This document shows positions 9,185 through 15,258 of a stretch of DNA of 64,000 bases, in pieces. The translations under genes and the position numbers were made by a program. The stretch lies in NCBI GenBank assembly GCA_038226665.1, contig JBBRQI010000001.1, forward strand, positions 248,001-312,000. The letters run 5' to 3'. Under the pieces are notes generated by a model that was not told the DNA's origin, made no database searches, and saw only the letters and a list, made by a program, of their open reading frames with translations. Within the stretch, counting starts at the first letter, position 1, and every line of letters begins with the position of its first letter. This DNA is from SZAS-103 sp038226665. Its GTDB lineage: Bacteria; Pseudomonadota; Gammaproteobacteria; Xanthomonadales; Xanthomonadaceae.

Positions 9185-9807
9185 TGCTTCTGCTCCGTGA
9201 CGGGCGGGTGATCCGCACCGTTGTCGTTGATTGACTGGCCCGGCTTGCGCGGGCGACCCTTGTAGAGCGGGTCCTTTTTACGCGGTGTTTTTTTCTTGTC
9301 GGGCGCCAATCCCAATGCGGCCCAGTCCGGGACCAGCCGCGCTTTTTCGATATTTGCGTATTGCAGAGACACTTCTGCCGGTTCGGTGCGCTGCACGTCT
9401 GTTCGCTGCATGTCGGGTCGCAGCAGGATGTTGTCGCCATCCACGCCGACGATCACGCCCTGCATGCGGCGACGGCCATCGAGCGGAATCTGCAGGTTCA
9501 ACTTCACCGTTTCGCCGACGTGCCTGGCGAATTGCGCGACAGAGAACAGCGGCCGATCGATGCCCGGCGACGACACTTCCAGCGTGTAGTGCGATGCGAT
9601 CGGATCGTTGATGTCGAGCACTGCCGACACTTCGCGGCTGACCGCTTCGCAATCCTCGATCGCCACCGTGCGGCCCGGCGCGTCGATGTACAGCCGCAGC
9701 AACGCATTCGTGCCCGACGCCGCAAGCTCGACGCCCAGCAGTTCAAGCTGCAGGGCTTCGACGCTCGGCGCGAGCATGGTGGCGATGTCGGTGGTGCGGT
9801 TGGACAC
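9181..9807 (-). CDS. rimP: Ribosome maturation factor RimP
   Basis: Assembly factor for the 30S subunit. The 208 residues are longer than the usual 150 or so because of a charged C-terminal extension. The N-terminal domain contains LLGVELAASGTNALLRLYID, and the conserved ISREVSAVLD/YTLEVSSPGIDRPL-type segment is present at about residues 57-87. The last 45 residues (rich in K, R and P) look disordered. It is the first protein gene after the initiator tRNA and shares ATGA with nusA. Confidence 0.96.
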   Translation of the reverse strand: MSNRTTDIATMLAPSVEALQLELLGVELAASGTNALLRLYIDAPGRTVAIEDCEAVSREVSAVLDINDPIASHYTLEVSSPGIDRPLFSVAQFARHVGETVKLNLQIPLDGRRRMQGVIVGVDGDNILLRPDMQRTDVQRTEPAEVSLQYANIEKARLVPDWAALGLAPDKKKTPRKKDPLYKGRPRKPGQSINDNGADHPPVTEQKQ

Positions 9808-9861
9808 TTACGAACAACTCCAGTAATACAAATTCAAAATCGGCACTTCCAGAAAGCACAA

Positions 9862-9879
9862 AGGGGCCGCATGGCCCCT
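9862..9879 (-). other. Hairpin in the rimP leader
   Basis: Perfect inverted repeat AGGGGCC/GGCCCCT with a GCAT loop, about 55 bases upstream of the rimP start codon. The stem is entirely strong, but only a short T-rich stretch (TTTG) follows in the transcript. It could be a weak attenuator of the rimP-nusA operon. Confidence 0.5.
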
Positions 9880-9990
9880 CCGGTACATCCAGCTTCCGGT
9901 GCGACGGCAATGCAGCAAACCGTGCGCGAGACCAGCGTGAAACGACTGCGGTGAAACCTGGTGCGATAAACACATTCCCAGCCTTGCAGT

Positions 9991-10020
9991 AACAAAAAAG
10001 CCTCACGTGGAGGCTTTCCG
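9991..10020 (-). terminator. Intrinsic terminator after the initiator tRNA
   Basis: On the minus strand AAAGCCTC/GAGGCTTT forms an eight-base-pair stem with a five-base loop, followed by TTTTTT that overlaps the stem base. It begins about 10 bases after the tRNA 3' end. It should end part of the tRNA transcripts while leaving some read-through into rimP-nusA-infB, as known for the metY operon in E. coli. Confidence 0.8.
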
Positions 10021-10029
10021 TCACCAAGC

Positions 10030-10106
10030 TGGTAGCGGGGGCAGGATTTGAACCTGCGACCTTCGGGTTATGAGCCCGACGAGCTGCCAGACTGCTCCAC
10101 CCCGCA
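10030..10106 (-). tRNA. Initiator tRNA-fMet (anticodon CAU)
   Basis: A 77-base cloverleaf with encoded CCA. Its anticodon loop CTCATAA sits on a stem with the three consecutive G-C pairs (GGG/CCC) that mark initiators. The D-stem has A11-U24. The first acceptor position is unpaired, as required for formylation and for exclusion from elongation. Here the bases appear to be U1 and U72 rather than the C1-A72 of E. coli. Its place ahead of rimP-nusA-infB matches metY of E. coli. Confidence 0.95.
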
Positions 10107-10120
10107 GCAGTGGAACGCTG

Positions 10121-10149
10121 ATTATGCGGATTGGGTCGGGGTTTTGCAA
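10121..10149 (-). promoter_or_regulatory. Sigma-70 promoter for the initiator tRNA and rimP operon
   Basis: Read on the minus strand: TTGCAA, a 17-base spacer, then CATAAT. The -10 box matches five of six consensus positions and the spacing is optimal. Transcription would start about 7-9 bases before the mature tRNA 5' end, a usual distance for tRNA genes. Confidence 0.75.
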
Positions 10150-10189
10150 GGTCGCGCATTCACAAGGTTAGCAATGCAGCGCCTACCGC

Positions 10190-10216
10190 TTGAAGCCGCG
10201 TGCGTTTCGCTAGACT
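10190..10216 (+). promoter_or_regulatory. Weak candidate promoter for the borosin locus
   Basis: TTGAAG, a 15-base spacer, then TAGACT. Both boxes match four of six consensus positions, and the spacing is shorter than ideal. It lies 28 bases before the TTG start of the methyltransferase, divergent from the tRNA promoter. This is a guess from position as much as from sequence. Confidence 0.3.
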
Positions 10217-10243
10217 CCGGTAATCCTCGAAGGAACGAGCAAA

Positions 10244-11053
10244 TTGGAAAACACCACCGCAACCCGCACCGGCAGCCTGGTCTGCGTCGGCATCGGCATG
10301 ACCCTCGGCTCGCATATCACGCCGCTCGCGCGCAGCCACATCGAACAGGCCGACGTGGTGTTCGCCGCAGTCTCCGATGGCATCGTCGAGTTATGGCTTT
10401 CGGAAATGCATCCGGACATGCGCAGTCTGCAGCCGTTCTACAGCGAAGGTACCTCGCGCATGCATACCTATCGAAACATGGTGGACGCGATGCTGGTCGA
10501 AGTTCGCGCCGGCAAGAAAGTGGTCGGCGCGTTTTACGGCCATCCAGGAGTGTTCGCGTGGCCGACGCACAAAGCCATCGAAGTCGCACGCAGCGAAGGC
10601 TACGCGGCGTACATGGAGCCGGGCATCTCGGCTGAGGATTGCCTGTACGCCGACCTCGGCATCGATCCTGGCAAGTTCGGCTGCCAGCACTACGAAGCCA
10701 GCCAGTTGCTTTTCTACAAACGCCACATCGACCCGACCGCATATCTCATCCTGTGGCAGGTAAGCGTTGCCGGCGACCAGTCGCTGGCGCGCATCTCGAC
10801 AGGTGCCGCTTACCGGCAGGTGCTGGTGGATGTGCTGGCACAGGATTACCCGCTCGATCACGAAATCATCATCTATCGCTGCGCCACCCTGCCGATCCAC
10901 GAACCGCGAATCGAACGCACGACGCTATGCAACCTGGCGACGGCGCGCATCGAGATGCCCGATACGATCGTGATTCCTCCAGCGCAAAAGCTCGAACCGA
11001 ACACGAAAATCCTGCAACGCCTGGCCAAACTGGATCTGGCTGCCGAAGGGTGA
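10244..11053 (+). CDS. Borosin-type peptide backbone alpha-N-methyltransferase (split, SonM-like)
   Basis: 269 residues with the tetrapyrrole-methylase fold. Segments match split borosin methyltransferases such as SonM of Shewanella and the catalytic part of fungal OphMA as I remember them. They are GSLVCVGIGMTLG (10-22), FYGHPGVFAWP (97-107), YMEPGISAEDCLYADLGIDP (123-142), HYEASQLLF (149-157) and, in the last third, YPLDHEIIIY (202-211), EPRIERTTL (220-228) and IVIPPAQKLE (242-251). Y66, R72, Y76 and Y98 fall where the borosin active-site Tyr/Arg set is expected. These enzymes use SAM to methylate backbone amides of a partner peptide. The start is TTG, preceded by AGGA at nine bases; an in-frame stop at 10211 excludes earlier starts. 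The stop overlaps the GTG of the next gene (GTGA). A corrin or sirohaem methylase is less likely, because no tetrapyrrole genes lie nearby. Confidence 0.85.
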   Translation: MENTTATRTGSLVCVGIGMTLGSHITPLARSHIEQADVVFAAVSDGIVELWLSEMHPDMRSLQPFYSEGTSRMHTYRNMVDAMLVEVRAGKKVVGAFYGHPGVFAWPTHKAIEVARSEGYAAYMEPGISAEDCLYADLGIDPGKFGCQHYEASQLLFYKRHIDPTAYLILWQVSVAGDQSLARISTGAAYRQVLVDVLAQDYPLDHEIIIYRCATLPIHEPRIERTTLCNLATARIEMPDTIVIPPAQKLEPNTKILQRLAKLDLAAEG

Positions 11054-11895
11054 AGCTACATCTACCCGCTACCGCAAGGCTGCGCTGGCGTGCGCTGGCG
11101 GCGAGAGACCTGGCGCTGTTCCGCGATCTTTACTCGGATGCCGAAACCATGCGCCATATCGGGCGTCCATTGTCACCCGAACAGGCCAAGGCGAGTTTGT
11201 ACGCCACGCTGGACGCAGTAAGGAATTCGCATGGTCCACGGTTTTTCGTTGTCGTCGAGCGCAGCAGTCGACAGTCGGTCGGCGTGTGTTCGGTGCAAGC
11301 GGTCGCAGAGCGCGAACGCAGCGTGGAAATCGGCATCATGCTCCGGCGCGATGCGCGTAGAAGGCAGATGGCGAGCGAAGCGCTTTCCGCCCTGACGGCT
11401 GCTGTCTTGCGGACATTGCCCATCGATACGGTTTGGGTGCAGTATCGCAAGGCCAATAGGGGCGCAGCACGGTTATTCGACGCATTGGGGTTTTCCGAAA
11501 CGGATGGCTGGCGTCCGCGCGGCGCGAGACCACGGTTGTGCGTCAGAATCGTGCAGCGGCCGGCATTGCATTCAAACCAACCACAGGGGGCAATTCCAAT
11601 GTCGAATATCATCAGATTCCTTGAAAACGCCGGACGCAATGCCGCGATGCGGCATGCGAGCAGGGAACAGTTGCTGCAGGCGATGCAGTGCGAAGAGATC
11701 GCGCCGGAGTTGCGTTCCGCGCTGTTGCAGCCGGAGCGGACGGCGATCGATGGCTTGCTGGGCGTACGCGAAAAGATGTACTGCTCGAACAAGGCCATAA
11801 CGCCGCCGAAGCCGAAGGAAGCGCCAGCGAAGAAGACTCCTGCCAAGGCTCCGCCGAAGAAAACTCCAGCGAAGAAAGCCCCAACAAAGCGCTAA
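11050..11895 (+). CDS. GNAT N-acetyltransferase whose reading frame continues into the borosin precursor
   Basis: The GTG start overlaps the methyltransferase stop (GTGA), so translation is probably coupled. Residues 1 to about 165 form a RimJ/RimL-like GNAT domain: an N-terminal LRWRALAARDLALFRDLY, MRHIGRPLSPEQA, a core VVVERSSRQSVGVCSVQAV, the VEIGIMLRRDARRRQMASEA region for acetyl-CoA binding, and ANRGAARLFDALGF near the end. No stop codon follows. The frame passes through about 20 residues of linker into MSNIIRFLEN..., giving a potential 281-residue GNAT-precursor fusion. A good internal ribosome-binding site suggests that the precursor is also, or mainly, made on its own. The substrate is unknown; modification of the peptide, or self-protection, would be speculation. 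Confidence 0.75.
   Translation: MKLHLPATARLRWRALAARDLALFRDLYSDAETMRHIGRPLSPEQAKASLYATLDAVRNSHGPRFFVVVERSSRQSVGVCSVQAVAERERSVEIGIMLRRDARRRQMASEALSALTAAVLRTLPIDTVWVQYRKANRGAARLFDALGFSETDGWRPRGARPRLCVRIVQRPALHSNQPQGAIPMSNIIRFLENAGRNAAMRHASREQLLQAMQCEEIAPELRSALLQPERTAIDGLLGVREKMYCSNKAITPPKPKEAPAKKTPAKAPPKKTPAKKAPTKR
11585..11590 (+). promoter_or_regulatory. Internal ribosome-binding site for the precursor peptide
   Basis: AGGGGG eight bases before ATG 11599, inside the open GNAT frame. It is the main argument that the precursor is translated separately from the upstream acetyltransferase. Confidence 0.6.
11599..11895 (+). CDS. Borosin-like RiPP precursor peptide
   Basis: 98 residues. Positions 1-60 (MSNIIRFLENAGRNAAMRHA, then SREQLLQAMQ, IAPELRSALLQ, IDGLLGVREKM) predict a small all-helical bundle. 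It resembles the borosin-binding domain of split precursors such as SonA, with their typical 'LxxALxxxxIxPELRxALL' and 'LLG' spacing. A short segment KMYCSNKAITPP follows and is a candidate core. The C-terminus is a 30-residue tail of almost only Pro, Lys, Ala and Thr with repeated PAKK/KKTPAK units. It begins 0.55 kb after the SonM-like methyltransferase. Which residues would be methylated cannot be told. The tail resembles histone-H1-like or AlgP-like repeats, but the N-terminal domain does not. No peptidase or transporter gene is visible beside it. Confidence 0.75.
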   Translation: MSNIIRFLENAGRNAAMRHASREQLLQAMQCEEIAPELRSALLQPERTAIDGLLGVREKMYCSNKAITPPKPKEAPAKKTPAKAPPKKTPAKKAPTKR

Positions 11896-11922
11896 GGGCA
11901 TCTGCAGTCTTTCGCAGAAGCC

Positions 11923-13731
11923 ATGGGCATCTCGAAAACATCGCGCCTGGCCTGGTTTGCCGGGCGCGTTTCTTTTGCGGCTTTGCTATTGCTGGCTACG
12001 GCATGCTTCGCCGCGCCGGAAACTCCCGATGCGCTGCTGCATAACGCCGATCAAATCAGGACTGCCAACAACGCGCAGTTCCAGGTACTGCTGCAGCAAC
12101 TGGATGCGCAGGCTGATCGGCTCAGCCCGTTGCAGCGCGATTGGCTGGCCTACCACAAAGGCTGGCAATCCGGCTTGCAGGGGGATTATCCGACGGCGGT
12201 GGCTGCGCTGACGGCGGTCCTGGATCGCACGCAAGATCCAACCCTGCGTGCGCGTGCGCGCATCAGTCTGCTCAACGATCAATTCAACGCCGCGCATTTC
12301 GAAGAAGCCTATGCCAACCTGAGCGTGCTGCTCGATGCCCTGCCGCTCATTCAGGATCACAACGCGCACCTTCTCAGCCTGAGTGTTGCGGGCGACCTGT
12401 ACGGCAAGGCCGGGCAATTCGACCTGGCTTTGCGCTACACCGACTTGGCGCTCGCTTACGACCATGGCGATCAATCGACCTGCTTCGAGCTGACCAATAA
12501 AGCCGAAACCTTGTACGGCAGCGGCAAGCTGCGCGCGGACAATACGCAAATCCGCAGCGGCCTCGATGCCTGCCAGCGCGTCGGCGAACCGATTTATGCA
12601 AACAACATTCGCCTGCAGCTGGCGAAGGCGCAGATGGACCAGGGCGACGTCGTCGGCGCGCTGCAATCGCTCAAGGCCCATGCAACGGAACTGCAAGCCA
12701 CCCATTCGTCCGCCTCGAATTCGCAGTTCCAGGCCGCACTCGCCAAAGGCTCGCTGCTCGCGGGCGACCTAGCGCACGCCAGCGAATACGCCCGCAGCGC
12801 CGTCGATTACGCCAACAAGCAAGTCAATTCCAGGGCATCGGCGGATGCCTGGCAAGTGCTGTACCAGGTCGCCAAACAGCAGGGCGACGACAAAGGCGCA
12901 TTGGCCTATCTCGAAAAATACGCCGCCGCCGACAAGGGTTACCTCAACGATACCAGCGCGCGAACCCTCGCCTACCAGATGATCCACCAGCAGGTGCTGG
13001 AAAAGAAACTGCAGGTCGATGCACTGAGCAAGCAGAACCAGGTCTTGCAATTGCGGCAGACCGTCGATCGGAAGGAATCCGAAGCGCGCGACCTCTACCT
13101 CGTGATGCTGCTGATGCTGCTTGGTTCGATCGCCCTGTACGCCTACCGCACCAAGCGCTCGCAACTCAAGTTCATGAAGCTCGCGCGGCGCGACGGGCTG
13201 ACAGGCATTTTCAACCGCCAGCATTTCATCGAGGCTTCCGAACAGGCCCTCGCCTACGGCGCGAAATCGGTGCGCGACGCTTGCGTGATCGTGATCGACC
13301 TCGACCACTTCAAGGAAGTCAACGACGCGCACGGCCACGCGGCCGGCGACATCGTGCTGAAACGCGCGGTCGCGGCCTGCCAGAAATACATGCGTTCGCT
13401 GGACGTATTCGGCCGATTGGGCGGCGAGGAGTTCGGCATCCTGATGCCCGACTGCGTGCCCGAACGCGCGGTGGACGTTGCCGAGTTGATGCGCAAGGAA
13501 ATAGCCGGGCTATCCGAATCGGGCGGCGACGCCATCGACTTCCCGATTCATGCAAGCTTCGGCATCGCAGCCGCACGCTGGTCGGGCTACGACTTGCGGC
13601 AACTGCTCGCACACGCCGACAGCGCGCTGTACCAGTCGAAACGCGAAGGCCGCAACCGGGTATCGGTCTATGACCATGCCACCACCGCTGCATTTCCACC
13701 ACCGGTCATCGTCGAACGGCGGCACGGATAG
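11923..13731 (+). CDS. Membrane diguanylate cyclase with periplasmic TPR region
   Basis: 602 residues. A signal peptide (about 1-30, hydrophobic FAALLLLATACFA) precedes a long alpha-helical repeat region (about 40-340) resembling TPRs. A coiled-coil linker and one transmembrane helix near residues 389-408 follow, and then a cytoplasmic GGDEF domain. The signature reads RLGGEEF, with GGEEF at 500-504, so the cyclase is expected to be active and to make cyclic di-GMP. An inhibitory-site motif RxxD (R491-D494) lies at the canonical distance upstream. The gene starts 27 bases after the precursor stop and could share its transcript. It converges on nuoN with no clear terminator between. The ligand sensed by the periplasmic part is unknown. 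Confidence 0.9.
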   Translation: MGISKTSRLAWFAGRVSFAALLLLATACFAAPETPDALLHNADQIRTANNAQFQVLLQQLDAQADRLSPLQRDWLAYHKGWQSGLQGDYPTAVAALTAVLDRTQDPTLRARARISLLNDQFNAAHFEEAYANLSVLLDALPLIQDHNAHLLSLSVAGDLYGKAGQFDLALRYTDLALAYDHGDQSTCFELTNKAETLYGSGKLRADNTQIRSGLDACQRVGEPIYANNIRLQLAKAQMDQGDVVGALQSLKAHATELQATHSSASNSQFQAALAKGSLLAGDLAHASEYARSAVDYANKQVNSRASADAWQVLYQVAKQQGDDKGALAYLEKYAAADKGYLNDTSARTLAYQMIHQQVLEKKLQVDALSKQNQVLQLRQTVDRKESEARDLYLVMLLMLLGSIALYAYRTKRSQLKFMKLARRDGLTGIFNRQHFIEASEQALAYGAKSVRDACVIVIDLDHFKEVNDAHGHAAGDIVLKRAVAACQKYMRSLDVFGRLGGEEFGILMPDCVPERAVDVAELMRKEIAGLSESGGDAIDFPIHASFGIAAARWSGYDLRQLLAHADSALYQSKREGRNRVSVYDHATTAAFPPPVIVERRHG

Positions 13732-13791
13732 CTGGATCGCATGGGTTGTTGCGCGAATTGTTGCCCGCGCGGACAACACCTGACGCTGCGC

Positions 13792-15258
13792 TCAAGCCCC
13801 GAACGCGCTCATGCACCACGTCATGATCGGGTTCCACGCGATGCCCAGCGCAAGCAGCAGCAATGCGTTGATCGAGAGCATCCAGCGCAGTTCCTCGCCT
13901 TGGTGGATCTGCGCCACTGGTTTCTCGTCCGGTGCGTCGAAGTACATCGCCTTGATGATGCGCAAATAGTAGAACGCGCCGATCACCGCGAACACCGCGC
14001 CGACGAGCGCAAGCCACAGCATGTCCGCGTCGAGCGCCGAACGCAGCACGGCGAGCTTTGCCCAGAAGCCGAGGAATGGCGGCACGCCGGCGAGCGACGC
14101 CATGATCAGCAACACCATCAGCGCCATCCACGGGTCGCGCGCGTTGAGACCGCGGAAATCGGAAATGTCCTCGGCGTCGTGGCCGCGACTGCTGAGCAGG
14201 ATCAGGGTCGCGAACGCAGCGGTCGCCATCAGCGCGTAGCTGATCGCGTAGAACATCGCCGATGCATAGCCGCCCGGCGTCGCATTGGACAGGCCGAGGA
14301 ACAGGAAGCCGACATGCGAGATCGTCGAATACGCGAGCATGCGCTTGAAATTGGTCTGCACCAGCGCGAACAGGTTGCCGATCGTCAGCGACAGCACCGC
14401 GAGCCACGCGAGCATGATGTGCCAGTGTTCCCACAACGGGCCGGCACCGGATTCGAGTAACCGGTACGCCATTCCGAACGCCGCGAGTTTCGGCGCGGAA
14501 CCGATGAACAAGGTGACGACCGTCGGCGCGCCCTGGTAAACGTCGGGCAGCCACATGTGGAACGGCGCGGCACCGAACTTGAACGCGATGCCGACCATCA
14601 GGAACACGACGCCGAACAGCAGCATCGTGTGGTCCTGCGTATTGCCCGCGGCAGCACTGATCGCGCCCAGGTCCAGCGATGCCGTCGCGCCGTACACCAT
14701 CGACATGCCGTAAAGCAGCATGCCCGACGACAACGAGCCAAGCACGAAATACTTCATCGCCGCTTCGGAACCGATCGCCGAATCGCGGTTCATGCCGACC
14801 AGTGCGTACGACGACAGCGCGAGCAGTTCCAGTCCGAGGTACAGCGTGACCAGGCTGCCCGCCGACACCAGCAGGAACATGCCGAGGACAGCGAACAAGC
14901 AAAGGATGTAGAACGCTCCGCGCGAGAGCCTGCGATCTTCGAGGTAGGTTCGCGCATACGCGAACGTGAACACGCTGGCCGCGAGCATCGCCAGCTTGAG
15001 CACATCGCCGATGGTGTCGCGCACGAACATGCCATTGAAGGTTCTGGCGATCGGCGCGAGCGCGAAGCCGCCGTCGTGCACCACGAAATACGCGGACACC
15101 CCGAGGCTCGCGACCGCGACCCAGAACAGCAACGCGCGTTCGCGACCCTTCGCGAACATGTCGATCAACAGCAAAAGGCAGGCGCCACCAAGCAAGGCGA
15201 GTTCGGGGCGCATCGGCAGCAGATCGGCGATGGTCGGCATCGGCATGGTCATGTTCAC
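13792..15258 (-). CDS. nuoN: NADH-quinone oxidoreductase subunit N
   Basis: Antiporter-like proton-pumping subunit in the membrane arm of complex I. The 488 residues are almost entirely hydrophobic helices, with the family segment LLVSAGSLVTLYLGLELLAL near residue 110 and KRMLAYSTISHVGFLFLGL near 305. It is the last gene of the nuoA-N operon. Its start overlaps the nuoM stop (ATGA). Confidence 0.97.
   Translation of the reverse strand: MNMTMPMPTIADLLPMRPELALLGGACLLLLIDMFAKGRERALLFWVAVASLGVSAYFVVHDGGFALAPIARTFNGMFVRDTIGDVLKLAMLAASVFTFAYARTYLEDRRLSRGAFYILCLFAVLGMFLLVSAGSLVTLYLGLELLALSSYALVGMNRDSAIGSEAAMKYFVLGSLSSGMLLYGMSMVYGATASLDLGAISAAAGNTQDHTMLLFGVVFLMVGIAFKFGAAPFHMWLPDVYQGAPTVVTLFIGSAPKLAAFGMAYRLLESGAGPLWEHWHIMLAWLAVLSLTIGNLFALVQTNFKRMLAYSTISHVGFLFLGLSNATPGGYASAMFYAISYALMATAAFATLILLSSRGHDAEDISDFRGLNARDPWMALMVLLIMASLAGVPPFLGFWAKLAVLRSALDADMLWLALVGAVFAVIGAFYYLRIIKAMYFDAPDEKPVAQIHQGEELRWMLSINALLLLALGIAWNPIMTWCMSAFGA

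Noticed and set aside
10244..11053. Corrin, sirohaem or diphthine methyltransferase
   Set aside because: The fold is shared, but the borosin-specific segments at the C-terminus and the adjacent precursor fit a peptide-backbone methyltransferase better. No cobalamin or haem genes are near.
11599..11895. Histone H1-like or AlgP-like DNA-binding protein
   Set aside because: Only the last 30 residues resemble these. The N-terminal 60 residues match split-borosin precursors and the gene sits beside the matching enzyme.
13732..13791. Terminator between the GGDEF gene and nuoN
   Set aside because: Short inverted bits are present but no stem with a T-run in either direction.
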